Part shown: positions 22,794 to 34,899 of the stretch, piece after piece | Layout: the number at the start of each line of letters is the position of its first letter | Position numbering within the stretch: position 1 is the stretch's first letter | DNA from: Plasmopara viticola | Taxonomy: Eukaryota > Oomycota > Peronosporomycetes > Peronosporales > Peronosporaceae | Length of the DNA stretch: 64,000 bases | Direction of reading: 5' to 3' | Assembly (NCBI GenBank): GCA_001695595.3 | Contig: MBPM02000053.1 | Coordinates: 434,001 to 498,000 of the forward strand | Made by a program: the position numbers and the translations under genes | Notes under the pieces: model-generated | Seen by the model: only the letters and a program-made list of their open reading frames with translations | Databases searched by the model: none | What the model was told of the DNA's origin: nothing

Positions 22794-25700
22794 CTACTTG
22801 GAGCGGGCCAATTCCTCTACGAACCCGCCCAGCTCTTCTTGCACACGCTTCCTACTCGCACTATTGTCATTTTTCAGCTCAAGCCATTTGTTTAATGCTG
22901 GAGCCAGCACTGCACCTTCCTTCACAAGATGCTCCAAGAGTTTCTTCACCTCGTCTACATGAATTGTTCGGTACACAAAAAATATACGTTAGGATATAAA
23001 TGTAAAACCATACAATGATCCATATCAAACACTATTCTTACAGGTGTCAGTTCGGGTCTGCATAATTGCTGACACTAGTCGAGTCTGTGTGTCCGTATTG
23101 CCGCAGAGCCCCAATAGTAGCATGCATCGCTCAGCAGATGGCAACTCTCCTTCCTTTGACAGATTAAGAATAAACAGGCATGCGTATGTTACGAAAAATG
23201 AGTCGTTGAGCATTGGCTCGGGTATTTGCTTTGTAATGAATGAAACAATTTCATCATACGACGAAGATCCACTGACACGCTCCACAAGCCCAAACGCGGG
23301 CTCCAATCGCAGTACTTCTTCAATTCCGTATTTTTTAATCCACTCCTGCATGTCCTTAGGAGACTGTTTGCTCGTCGAAAAAATACTTAGAAATGTCGAA
23401 TGCGTTGCAGTTACTTCTTGTATTGCTTTGTCGACATCGGCAGCCTTTAAAAGCTTTAAAGTTTCACCAAGAACAGCAGCAAGAAAGCCACCATCAACTA
23501 GCTCTTCCAATGCATCCTTATTCACCGCCTGCAGGCAAGTACCCAGCAACCAATCTACCGAAACCCCCGTAAGAGTTGAATTCTTAATGAATTGTACCAC
23601 AAATTCAGCCACGTGCTGGTGGAGCATCGGCACGTCGCACCAAAGATCACCGCATAGCTCGATTGTTTTTTCAATAGAGTACCGGATGCCAGCAAATGTA
23701 AGAGTCTTTGTTTCAAGACTTAGCTTGATAATCATCTCAAGCATCTTTTTACGAGCTTCGCCCTTGGCATCAACAGCCCCTTTTAAAATCTCGAAGGCAA
23801 AAACACAATTGACGTCTTCATGATTTTTAAATTCTCTCTGAAGCTCAACAAGACATGCTTCAGCTTCATTCAAATCAACAATTGCCACATACTCCTCGGC
23901 AATGGACTTTGCCTTCTTCCCAATATTTTCTTGCGATTCGTCGTCAAGTGAAGGGACCACTTTGACAGGCGATTGCGGCTTTTTTAGACCCGGCGTCGGA
24001 CCACGACGACTACTCAAGATATTTGCCGGTGGCCCACTTGCGCCACCACGTCCACCTTGCCGTGCAGCTACACCAAAGGCAGCAGGTCTACCTGAAGGTC
24101 CAGTCTTGACGGATTCATCACGCGCACCAAGTCCACGCGGAAGAGTCACTTGTTTGCTACTATTGGTACGATTACTCATTGATTGCGTGTGTTGATAAAC
24201 TGGAGCCATAGTCGAACGACCGCTGTTAAAGCCATCACGAGACGAATTGGAGCGACGATCCGAGCGAAAATGGTCGCGATCTCCACGATCCCGGCTACTA
24301 CCATTCGGCGCGCTGCTTGGCGGAGCACGGGCCTCTCGTTCGGCCTCCTTTCGAATTTCGTTTAAAGTCTTTTGTTTCAACTCCTTTCGACGGGGTTCCC
24401 ATCTATGCTGACGCAACTCGATGACATCCTTGATCATGAAGGTAATACGAGATGATAGACGTTTGTCTTTCACCAGCTTGTTTTCCAGAAAATAAAAATA
24501 CGACGGCATAAAACCCTCAGCTCCGTGCATGTCCAGATATTTTCCCATTGTGGTCAGCAACTTAGCCAGAGACTCGATGCTTTCCTCATCAGGAGGATTG
24601 TCAGGGTGCACGCATGTCAGGATTCCATCACCATTGAGACGAACATCCATCAGCTTCATGATACATTCGTGCATAATGCGTTCTTGAAGCATTCCCTTAC
24701 GGTATAGCTCTCCAATAAAGCGGATATTTCCAAGCATACGAAACTTCATAATCAACCGTTTCTCCTCATAATCAGCTTCCATCTGCGGACTGATTTTGCC
24801 TTCTTCCTTGTCCTTTTTGAACTTAGTTTCCAGCTCTTCGTAAATATTATCTTTCTCGAACTCTTCTTGGCAAGCATTTAGCAGAATACGCTTAAACGAG
24901 CAAGTCTTGATTGCAACCCGACTGGCGACTTCGTGACTCTGATGTGGACCATCAAGCACCTGGTCATCGCCCAAATCGTCAAGATCTTGGCCTGACCAGA
25001 AAAAACGAGGTTTATTTGGATCTTCTTCAATCCACACCTTAATAAACTTGTGATCTCGCACTCGTACTTCACTAAGTCTCATGTTCAAAGGGGCCGAGAC
25101 TGGTTCAAACTCTTCGCCACTGGCCGATTCTAATGCGCTAGTCACATCGTCAAAAGGACCAACTACTTCGGAGTCTGGATCGGACATAGCCGTCCAGTAA
25201 AACATTTTATCGTCGTCGTTCTGAACAATCTTCAAAAACGACCAAACTTTCCAATTGGCTTCCAAATGTACGCAAAGGTCCGCGTACATATCACAAAAAT
25301 TTGGTTCGTTTACTGCCTTGTCAAAAATAATTTTAATAACGGCCTGAAGCATTTCTAGACTTTCCATGTTGATGGTCGTCAATTGTCCAGCCAGACGGTC
25401 AAACTTCTCACGAGTCATCTTGTTCATGATGCCGTTAACATTTTTCTTCATTACTTCTAAAGTTGAAGCATTCTTTGTTGGAATCCATCGGTTCGCCGAT
25501 CGGGTCAAAGGCTTGACAGGGCCTTCCAAAAGAGGCGGTTCCGGAGGACCACCACGACCGCCACGACCACCACGGCCCCCTCGTTCTCCTCTACCACGCT
25601 TAGGAAGGTCTTGAGACCGTGCCCACTGGCCACCGCCACGTGATCCGCGTCCCGATCCACTCGACTGTTTCTCACCGCGTTCCCATCCAGTACCACTGCG

Positions 25701-27404
25701 TCCACCCCTGGATCCACCGCGAGAGACAGCGACTTCACTAATAATATCCATTGATGGCCAACTAGAGTCTGAGGCAGCTGCAACGGCGGGAAGCTCTTTG
25801 TACTGATCACGAAAGCTACAATGCCGACGGGTCAAGAGATGACAACATTAGTCAGATGAAAATGGCAACAAATGTAGTCAATATATACCTCGTCAGAAGC
25901 TCTAGTGTGTAAAACACCTTGCCACTCGACTTTTCTTGTAAAGGCACACTCATTTCCGTAGCTTTTTCGATCATATTTGATGGCGACACTCTCGTTCGTT
26001 CTCTTTTCACTTCATCTTCACTTTTGACGATGACCACCTTTTGTTGCGGCGCGCTCAAAGCGGCATCTTGGATAAATGCCTCTGTTTTTGGCGACATGGT
26101 TGTTGGTTGCATGCTTAAGACAACTTCCTTTTTGGTGGTAATTTCTCTTCTTGACTTTGGAGACGAAGATATAATACTAGACGTAGAAGTAGTCGTAGTC
26201 GAGGTGGCTGTTGTAGTTGTAGCGTTAACAGACGACTTGTTCCCGCTTACAAGTGACGGTTTTTCGACATTTTTTTCGACATCCTTGTCGAGGGTCGAGT
26301 TACTTTCCTTCGCTGGATTTAAATTGCTCTCATTTATACCATTCACTGCCTCATCAAGATCCAATGATTTAACTGGTTGCTTTTCCGACACCGTCTTCTT
26401 TGGAGAAGACTTTTTCGGTGTATTAGAAACAGAACTCACTGATCCGCTTTGTTTCGACTCAGTTTCGGAAGTCTCTGACGCAGGTGGGGTAAAGTCAACC
26501 ACAGGCGCGAGCTCTTTTTTCTGTGGAGTACTCTGCGCCGAAGAATTAGTCCTCAAAAGTTCCATTTTCGTATCATCTGCCACTGAAGTCGAAGACGAGT
26601 TCGATCCAAGCAAAATCGGTTTTCCCGTCTTTGGGTCCACAATTTCAAGTCTCTTTCGTTCCCGCTTAGGAAGAGGCTGATGCTGCGGCTGTGGAACTGA
26701 CATAGGCACAGGCATTCCTCCCATGCCCATACTCATATCCTGGATTGGCGGTATCCCGTACATGGGTGAGCCTCCCATGTACTGACCTGGACCCATCATG
26801 TATGGTGGTGGAATTTGCATTTGAGGTGGATAATATCCCTGTGCTGATGGATTCATAGCACCTCTAGGCATATACTGTTGCTGGTGGTGCATGGCGCCTC
26901 GTGGAGGACGCATCCGTGTCTGGTGATGATGGTGGTGGCCACCAGGAGGCCCACGCATTTGTTGTGGCATGCTAGACCGTGGCTGATTGTTAGCAGGTGG
27001 AGTGGGTCCATAATTTAATGAGGCATTAAAAGGTCTCGCCGTCTGTGTCAAGTGAACATGAAAATAAAGTGAAAAAACATCGAAAAAGGGTCAAGCAAAC
27101 GCACGTGATGTAGATTAAAGCCTTCACCCTGCTTAAACACCGGCGCATTAACGTCCATGCCGTCCGCCCCAGGTGGTGACATTTGTGCGTGTGTTTCAAG
27201 CTGTTGTTGGGCACCTTTAGGTCTGTATTCTGAAAAAGTCACACACGGTAATTGCATTCAGTCAGTCACGCCTTCAATGATTCCTGGAACGGCTACGAAA
27301 ATCCCACCAAGGTGATGTGGATTACCACGAGGGTGAGGTGCACCGCTAGTGGGGCCGTAGCCGCCGCGGCCGCCTGAGTTGGAGCTGATATGTTGCGACT
27401 TCAT
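22794..27404 (-). CDS. eIF4G: Eukaryotic translation initiation factor 4G (5 exons)
   Basis: Exons on the - strand: 27404-27308, 27229-27105, 27042-25889, 25815-23042, 22954-22794. The 4,311 nt give 1,436 residues plus TAG. The introns are 62-87 nt with intact phases. The N-terminus is Gly/Pro/Met/Gln-rich and contains EIVDPKTGKPILL (about 208-219). An eIF4E-binding motif, YTLELLTSFRDQYKELP, lies at 452-468 across an exon junction. An Arg/Gly-rich (RGG) block covers about 490-550. MIF4G runs from about 579 to 932 (VMKKNVNGIMNKMTREKFDR ... KFRMLGNIRFIGELYRKGML), interrupted by an acidic insertion of about 100 residues. MA3 covers about 1092-1207 (KKAKSIAEEYVAIVDLNEAE). The factor scaffolds eIF4E, eIF4A and eIF3 at the mRNA cap. 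ATG 27404 was chosen because the open frame to its left (5') has no ATG before a stop. Confidence 0.93.
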
Positions 27405-27857
27405 GCTTCCATCAACTTCTCCTTTAAGCTCTTCCCCTTGTTGCGGGGTGAAGGGGGACTGAAAATTTGGGTGAGCCAAACGACCCAACGGGTTGATGTA
27501 ACGGTGGTGTGGTGCAAATTACTCGTAATCAAAACCATGTGCGAATCGTCGCGTTACCCGCTGCACAATTGTGAAAAAGCAACGAATACACGATTCACCT
27601 CGTTCAAATGCGTTATACTGTCAAGCAATTGCGAATTTAGCCTGACAAAATCGAGAAAAACATCGAGTAGTTACAAAAAAAGCTTCTTAAGATCCAGCGC
27701 AAAAAAGTTTGTATAATTTACTAAGTGGAAAGTTACTGCGTATCTTTGGCTTCAACTTGGCTAATTAAGCGCGTAGTAACTGGACGGTAAATCTGATATA
27801 AAGTCAATCTACGAGTTTGAATTGACCAATCAAATTATGCTTGTTGTATCACGAACA
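27405..27857. other. Upstream region of eIF4G and 3' flank of AAR2
   Basis: The frame of eIF4G exon 1 stays open to about 27521 without an ATG, so a further upstream non-coding or coding exon is possible. A + strand frame at 27390-27716 overlaps eIF4G exon 1 in antisense and has no recognisable content. Confidence 0.4.
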
Positions 27858-29591
27858 TTACTTGTCTTTGCGGAGAAATGCAACAGCAATTGCCGCGTTT
27901 ATTCGTTCCTCCTCTTGCAAGCGATGCAATTCTGCGCGGGAAGCAGACAGTGACGCTGACAGTGAAGTAGTCGTACCAATTTTGTCCTGCCCGGATTGCT
28001 GCGCGAAATAGCAGCAAGCGTCTCTTTAGTAACCTCTGACCTTCATCTTTGCCACGATGCATGTTGCATGCGGTAGTCTTTTCAAAATACAGTACAAAAC
28101 ATGGAGGTACTATCAACTTGCGCGTACCTCAACTTCGGGCACTACGACGGGGGCTAGCTCATCCAGTTCCAGCTCTGCATTTGTGTTCCAATGAAATCGA
28201 CTGGCAAGTAGCTGTCTCAGATCAACTGCTTTCTTGCGAAGCTACTCAAATCGTAAAAAAATCGTAAAGAGTGACTTCTCAATTTGTCTGTCAGCACTTA
28301 GTCGAATCAAGAATGCGCTAACCTGTGGTGGAGCGTCATTATTCTCGACCAACTCCAGTAGAGATAGTAAGCATGGACTGAGAAAATTCTCACGCGACAT
28401 TTCGTCATGGAAAAAATCCTCGGGAATCTGTAAACAGGGACGGCTACATAAATTAAGTCATATCCTACGTAAGTTGCACAGCTGATGCACCTGTTCCAAT
28501 TGCACTCTTAAGAGCTTGATGAATGCCAGAAACAACGGCACACGCGAAGCGATTGCTCGCTCGCAAGAGCACATCAGTGCGATGAACTGATGTCATAAAC
28601 ATTTATCCAAAGGGTTAATCGGATCAATTTTGAAACAATATGACAGCAAGCTTACCTCTTTCCACTGTTTAAAAGCTGCAAGAGATGATAGCTGCAGAAA
28701 CACCAGATATGACACTTGGAGCTCGCCGAGAACTTCCTTCCAATCACCCCCAAATTCCTTTTCGATGAGCTCTTCCAGCCTTTCACTGCATTAATTCCAG
28801 CACATATCGACATGAGCGAGAGACCAAGGCTTTGCAGCAATTTCAACCTTCGATCGAAATAATAAGCCGTCCTCGCCGCCGCTACCAAATCTGTCCGTAA
28901 CCTCTGCAGCGCAGTAAATCGCATCGTCCGAGGTAGGTCAGAAAAGTACGGGATGACGCCACTTCGTGTTTCATCCGTAATTCCCGCATCTTCAACTGCA
29001 TCTTCTGGCAAAAAAATGGCACCAAATTCCACACCACAACGCTGCGGTAAAGTTCATATTAAGACCAGTCTTACGGTCTAGTGTCAACAAGAACATTGAG
29101 ACCTGCAACACTGAGGCGGAAATGTAGTTTGAGAGCCGTTGCCACGTCTTCAGATGATGCCTCGGATACGGACCCAGTCCGCTGTCCAGCTGAAATGACA
29201 GCACAGCCTCTGCGATACGTAACTATCAGCTGATGCAGATTTTTTGCTTCAGATTCTACGTACGCTCGAGGCTTTTAACATTAAGTTCTCGTCGTGGGAA
29301 TCCTAGCTCTTCTTTTTCCAAGTTCCACTCACGCACAAGCACTTGAGAATGATATTTTACGTCTACAAAAAACCCTTGACGAATGCCATGCTCCTGTTCA
29401 CGGGAGCGAAAAAGTACAAAATGGATTCCTAACGGAAGGAATTTGACGCCTTGAAACTTCGAGCCAGTACGAAAAATTTCGTAGTCTATACCAAATTCCG
29501 TTGCCGGTGGGACGTTCAGGCACACAAGAAAGCCACCAGTAGCAGCCCCACTCATGACACTTGATGAATTACAACTTGTGTTTCCAACCAT
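27858..29591 (-). CDS. AAR2: AAR2, U5 snRNP assembly (pre-mRNA splicing) factor, 7-8 exons
   Basis: Exons on the - strand: 29591-29264, 29209-29103, 29041-28848, 28785-28656, 28586-28491, 28427-28323, 28241-28128 and probably 27986-27858. Introns 1-6 are 54, 61, 62, 69, 63 and 81 nt. With the eighth exon the protein has 400 residues; without it, exon 7 reads through to a TGA at 28113 and gives 362. Recognisable blocks in order are LNVPPATEFGIDYEIF, FQGVKFLPLGIHFVLF, LDSGLGPYPRHHLKTW, GVIPYFSDLP, TAYYFDRSERLEELIEKEF, VLGELQVSYLVFLQLSSLAA and IPEDFFHDEMSRENFL. All follow the order of human and yeast AAR2. AAR2 holds PRP8 in cytoplasmic U5 particles until BRR2 replaces it. The eighth exon's donor (GAG/GTACGC) and acceptor (CGGGCAG/GAC) keep phase 0; 27998 is an alternative acceptor. 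Confidence 0.9.
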
Positions 29592-30100
29592 TGTTTAGAA
29601 ATTTACATGACCTTAAACTCACATATAGCATAAGTATAAGTAATGTGGCACCAAAAAGCGACAACACGATCGAAGACCCTTGCTCGAACTTTCATAGCTT
29701 CCCGTTGGACCGAGGCCATCAAACAATGGTGAATCATGGTGTTTGACGGACCACAACGGTAATAGTATCGCGATAGCGCATAAAACACTCTGGAAATTAT
29801 AAGCTTGATGAAAACATAAAAAAGTAAACTCGTGCACCTCGACCACCAATCGAATATCGCATATCTTTCTGCTCGCCTCCTCTGTGCAAAGTGCTGTGTG
29901 ATCGATAAGACTTCGAATAACCCTATGCCTCCTCGGGGACACTCTCGATTATAGCCCTCTCAGAAACATTATGTGGATTGTACGACCTTCGCGATTCTGC
30001 TGGACGCACAGTTTGCGCTGCTCAAGAAATTGCTGGCTTTAACAAACAGGAGAAATCAAAGCCTTGAATTTCTACGAGAAAGTTTTATTCTTCAGGCACA
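29592..30100. other. Upstream region of AAR2, no other gene seen
   Basis: Overlapping short frames on the - strand (29603-29942) have no recognisable domain and no ATG context that ties them to AAR2. This probably contains the AAR2 promoter, but no motif stands out. Confidence 0.4.
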
Positions 30101-30108
30101 GGTATCGG

Positions 30109-30309
30109 TGGCTTTGGCGGGAGAGGGTCCAAGCCGGTGAAACTTAAGGCTGACACAATTTCAGGGCGAAAATTAAAAAAAAACTTCTGGATACAGAAGT
30201 TGAAAGTAACTACTAAAACATCCATTATTACGGACGATCAGCTGCGCCCTGCGGTTGCTCTTTCTTACCTAGTAGGCCAAGAAAGAAACGAAGCGCCTAC
30301 TCGTTGATT
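30109..30309 (+). mobile_element. Ty3/Gypsy gag fragment
   Basis: One + frame, open for about 57 codons and closed by TGA at 30307, reads KLKADTISGRK then NFWIQKLKV, ASIITDDQ-like TSIITDDQLRPAVALSYLVG and QERNEAP. The layout 'K-L-x-x-x-x-F/I-x-G-K/R ... N-x-x-F-W-I-x-x-x-E/K-x ... D-x-Q-x-x-x-A-x-x-x-L-x-G-x-A-x-x-W-A' is that of capsid-domain Gag in oomycete Gypsy elements. No PBS, protease or reverse transcriptase follows, so only a fragment remains. Confidence 0.4.
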
Positions 30310-31650
30310 TTTTTTACCTGATTGCTTCTTCTTCTACTAACACATGAAGAAACATTTGGGAGCTGCTGGTAATTGTTGAGCTCTACCATCTCCTGTCTGT
30401 GAGTAAGAGAATCGCAAACCTCATTAATTTCATGTAATAAGAAAATTGATGACCAAAATTATTATAGGTCGTCATATCGTCATATGTGTATGCAAATGGT
30501 CTAAGGGTAGACTTGCCTTACACGCAATTATCTTGAAAGGAGCAAGCGACGATGAAAGAAGCGACCCGAATCGCTTTTCAAGAGAAATAAAGCCACAAAC
30601 ACGCTCGCTTCGGAACAACATTAATGGGTTGCCTTTCGGCGTGCACGGACCCAAAGTAATAGTGCCTGTGAAATCGCCGACTCGTCTCAATGGATGGGAT
30701 TGAGCTTTGCCGAGAAAAGCGATATCTGCTGCTATAGCTGCAACAAGCAAGAGAACATGATCAGTGTTTGCTCCAAAAAGGGATATCGACGTGGATCTTT
30801 GTCTCGCTCGAGGGATGTAGTAGAAGACACGCCCTAATTCCAAAGATACGATAATCAGTAATAGAAGTGGGCGCAAGACCTAAGTCCCCATCATGGACGG
30901 TTTGCTGACACACGTCACGGAAATTTAGCCAATTAGAGCTTGGTAGCTCTCGAAGGAGGGCCAACAGCGGTTGATTGCTGGATGCACAGGCAGGTGTAAA
31001 GAAGTATATCGGGTCTCGGTACACCCCATTCCATCCAGCAAGTTCGCATGTTAGCGTTCAATTGCGATCAGCCGAATAAGTCTCTGACACGGGCTTCAAA
31101 TGCAAGCAGCGGGAAAAAATCAGCTTTATTTGACTGACTAAAAGACGGCTTTAGACGTTCCTATTGTCGAGAAAGACTTGGTCATCAAGTCTGAGCATTT
31201 TGTCAGCATGGTGTCATCTCTTGTGCCTGACATGAATAGATATGTTTTGATTCAAAGTATTTTGTGGCCTTTAAAGATGACCCTCATATCGATATGTGGG
31301 GCATAATTGACATTCGCCGTGTTCGGCAAGGTGAGGCTATGGTAAGTCACGTTCCCGCTTCGGCATGACTCCATCGAAAAAATTACACTTCAAATAAATT
31401 ATATGGGAGTAGTCATGGAATGCTCTCTTAACTAATTAACAACCTCCGCTGGTAGCACCGGCTGCCGAAGACGCTCAAAACAGCAAATGTGTGTAATATA
31501 ACTCTCTCGGTTGGCAATATAGCACCACCAACTGTAATTAACAAAGTTTGCAAGAACGTACGTAATACAGATACGTTCCCACTGGACACAAAGTTTTGAG
31601 AGAATTCAAATTAGTTTTCTGTTGTACTTTGACCCTTTAAGACCAGAGTT
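30310..31650. other. Decayed DNA without a supported gene
   Basis: Overlapping frames at 30446-30703 (+) and 30472-30876 (-) cover the same bases; neither has a domain I recognise. The - strand frame is hydrophobic at its start, but has no introns that would extend it. Position next to the gag fragment suggests transposon debris. Confidence 0.4.
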
Positions 31651-32165
31651 AGTGTACAGCTGGTCACCGGAAGATTGCATATCTTCCTACACGCCTCGTG
31701 CGGTAAGGCTGTCGTAGCTTCTTAGATGAATTGAAGCTCAGGTCTTTGATCTCAAATCTATACTTAGAGCCAATACGGGTCGCATATATAATTTGCCTGA
31801 CTCCAAGAGTTAGCATTGCTCTTAATATAAAGACCTCGATATAACTCTTACACTATAGTGTGAGCTGAACGTACTTTTTTAGGATTCATGGAACAATCCC
31901 ATGTGAGCAAACATCCATGTAACAGATTCCTGATAGTTTCTTAATGATGCTTGATACATCACGTACACGATATGGTTGCATAATCATCAACCAGTGTGAC
32001 ACACACTAGATTTATGTAATACTGTCGTACTCCACCCCACCAAGACTTTGGACTTCTTGAGTCCATGTAACTTCAAATCTTCTTTTTTTATACTTCATGC
32101 AAAATAGACATCACCGTTGTGTCTTGTGCCGCTTTTTAGAAGCCGATATTTTAATCTAAGTGAGC
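31651..32165 (-). mobile_element. Copy B of the dispersed pogo/CENP-B-like repeat
   Basis: Alignable by eye with 12.4-12.9 kb in the same orientation. Shared blocks include CTTCTTGAGTCCAT-like (12.82 versus 32.05 kb), a TGACACxCxC block (12.75 versus 32.0 kb) and the GACTCCAAGAGTTAGCAT-like block (12.51 versus 31.80 kb). On the - strand the latter reads MLTLGVRQII followed by KYRFEIKDL, parallel to copy A's MLTFGARQVAICE and YRYKFKDP. Divergence is high, roughly one base in three, so both are old. Confidence 0.4.
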
Positions 32166-34640
32166 CGCAAAAAGATTTACCCTGGGTCAACCAGCTCGCT
32201 TGTCACCAGCATCTACTGTATTGTCGGCGTCTACTAAAGACTGCATTTTTATGACACGAACCATTGGGACTTTGGCCTTCGACGAGCACTCGACGCGAGC
32301 TACGTATAGCGTTTTGAGCGAGGCTAATTGTTCCACCGAAATTTTTGATGCGACGGAAAGCTCACTAGAGCGAACACCCAGTACCGGCATTGCGGACCGT
32401 ATCGATTACACTCACAGTTGGAAAGTGATGTAAAGCTTTAAAGCGTCGGGTACAGAAAAACACGAGAAGCGTACTTTTTGCTCGCACTTCGCCACAGCTT
32501 CTACAAATCTAATGAGCTCGCTCGGCTGAAGACATCTGCAAGCGGTTTTTAGCCCGTGGTCCGCAATCTTATGTCTCCATAAGCATTGCCTCCGCAACTC
32601 TCACTAAAATTTCGAGATGAGCTTTGCTGGTGGTCCTGGCAGATGAAACTGTCGTCGTGTCAAAGACGCAAATAATATGATCAAAGGCGTCTAAGGCAAG
32701 GCAATGCCAGAGTATGGCCCCAAACGCTTATGAGTTCTCCGAGTTGGAGTTTTCTTAACGTCACAAGATATTGGGTTTTATTCTCGCGCAAAGATGCACT
32801 ACATGTGGTGTTTCTTTATTAAGAAAACAAGGAGGAGAACGTTGTCCTGGCATTAATAGTTTTTGCATTAATTTTGTTTAAGACCGACGTCAGGCGAGCG
32901 AATCTCGCCCTATGAGACATATGTTATGACAGATTTTAATTATAGCCCTAAACTTTTGATGGGTCTATCCGGCTAGCCTACGTATGACCCAGTGGAAACG
33001 CTTCTGCGCTCACCTCTTTCGGGTCATAATTCACACTGGGTGCGTTCGCATTCTCTCAAAAATGTCGAGCGTATACGCTAAGTTTCTCTTGTTCATAACT
33101 CTTATGATCCAATAATCAAACCAAGTTACCAATAAGGATTTTTAAAATGTTGCTTCTTCCCTCTTGGTCAGTATAGCCATTGTATATTTCAGTCATTTCG
33201 TTGCATAAGCGTCACCAAAAACTATCTCTCTTCGACAAAAAGTCTTCGACTTACTTTAGCATTGGGGGGGGGGTGATGTCAGCAAGCTTCGTTAAGTTTT
33301 TATTGAGCAATGCTTTTCATGCCTCAATGAGCTACACGCAGTTTTACTTGTAATGCTTTAGATTGCATTTGTATCTCGCGAACGCCACCACATTGTGGCC
33401 ATGAGTCCGATCATCATGTAACGACGAAATACGAAGAATGAAAGTTTGAAGAGACAGAATGGTTGATCTGAGAAGCGTGACAAACCAGAGAAAAAGATCC
33501 TTGAGCATGTCGCGGCTTTGAAAAGTAGCTATTTCCGGAAACCAATCATTTATCGAAAAAGAAATGCGCTTGGAAAGTGGCGGACTAGAATTAAAACACA
33601 ATCTAAATTTTGATTTTTTAAAGAAGTCTTTGAAGCCGCAATATATCTAAGCATAAGTTTAGATGAGCTCGAATCTGCTTTTAGTGCTACGCAGTTTCGA
33701 ACCAAGTTGACCAATCAAAGACCCCTATGTCTCATATTATCAGAAACAGCAACGCATGTTTAATTTTCCAATTTTGTGTAGGAAAATTTCCGCTTTAACT
33801 TTGCTTTTTTGTTGCGATCGCCCCGTGTTGTAAAAATATACATTCTATGGAGCAATTTTTTTGCTTGACGGCATCTTGACTGACATTTGGCAGTTTTTAG
33901 CACGATAAGCAAATCGATTCGAGTACTCTACTACCCCGTGTTAATGCTAATTTCCGCGCGATACAGATTCTGACACAGGTAGTTCTATTTGAAATTGTTG
34001 GGGTATCGGTATTCGTGAGAGCTTCGAGCGATGTTATGAAAATTGAAACATTGTTAGTACTAACTTGAACATGGCGCGTGCTAGGTACTCGATCAATTTT
34101 CACGCTGAATATTTCAGTGTAAACACGCTATATTAATGTTTTTTTACTCTTGCAAAAAATCAGCTCAATACATATGACATCGCTTAAAGCAGGCTCGGGC
34201 TACATAAGTGTCTCCACTTCGTACCAAAACACATAGAGAACAAAATAAAATTATATTCTTGCTTGTACATATTTTCGTTCACGTCATCGAAATCAAATAT
34301 TCGCATCACCACAAAAGCCACATATTCGTTGCTGTATTGAACAAATGTGGCGCAATCACGAGTGACTTTGGAGAAGCGACATCGAGTAGCAAATATTGCA
34401 CCCGTGACAAGTCTTGGTAAGAAAATCTGCACAGCTTGTCCATTCAGGTACCAGTCCTAGATGTTGCGACCTTCGTGAGCATGTGTTGCAACATCACTAG
34501 AAAAAAGAGCCACTTATGTGAAGCGTTTAGTTTCGATTTCCATCAACCATGCTAATGGCGGCTACAACTCGATCAGTAAAACAAAAAGGTTATCTTTCTG
34601 TAGCCCTTCGTCTACGTTCATAAGCGCTTGGGAAAAACGA
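32166..34640. other. Gene-poor decayed DNA
   Basis: Short frames (32187-32390 -, 32200-32433 +, 33344-33601 -, 33897-34103 -, 34184-34432 -) are isolated and unrecognised. A run of ten G at about 33265-33274 may be a sequencing or assembly weak point. No RNA gene or repeat array seen. Confidence 0.45.
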
Positions 34641-34899
34641 ATCTTCCTTAGATTTTTAAAAGTAAAATAAACCACCTGTCGGTCGCCGTCATCTCTAGTA
34701 AGAGCTGCTGTTCGTTAACATCGACCTTATCTGCTTTGTTTTTCCCATTGTATCCTTCCGGACTCCGATCGTCTCCTTCCGGGCTCGGGCTTGCCGCTTT
34801 TGTAAATGCCACAGAAGAGCTTGAACCTTGCTCGCGCTTAAGTACGCCATGCTCGTACTTAACAGCTTTTTCATTATTTCCCTTCTTCTCCTGTCGCCC

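Noticed and set aside
23044..23823. 259-codon + strand frame within eIF4G
   Set aside because: Antisense to eIF4G exon 4, which has strong domain support; Ser/Arg-rich composition is typical of a shadow frame.
25919..26680. 253-codon + strand frame within eIF4G
   Set aside because: Antisense shadow of the Ser/Thr-rich part of eIF4G exon 3.
27405..27488. Non-ATG (TTG) extension of eIF4G exon 1
   Set aside because: No ATG occurs in this open frame before an upstream stop; an ATG at 27404 is available. An upstream exon remains possible.
27835..28116. 93-codon - strand frame as an independent small gene
   Set aside because: It overlaps the probable last intron and exon of AAR2; the other frame of the same bases gives a better, splice-compatible end.
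33264..33275. Run of ten G; also T10-G8 near 5053
   Set aside because: Too short for a functional call; noted as possible sequence-accuracy weak points. The second lies where a - strand frame is lost.
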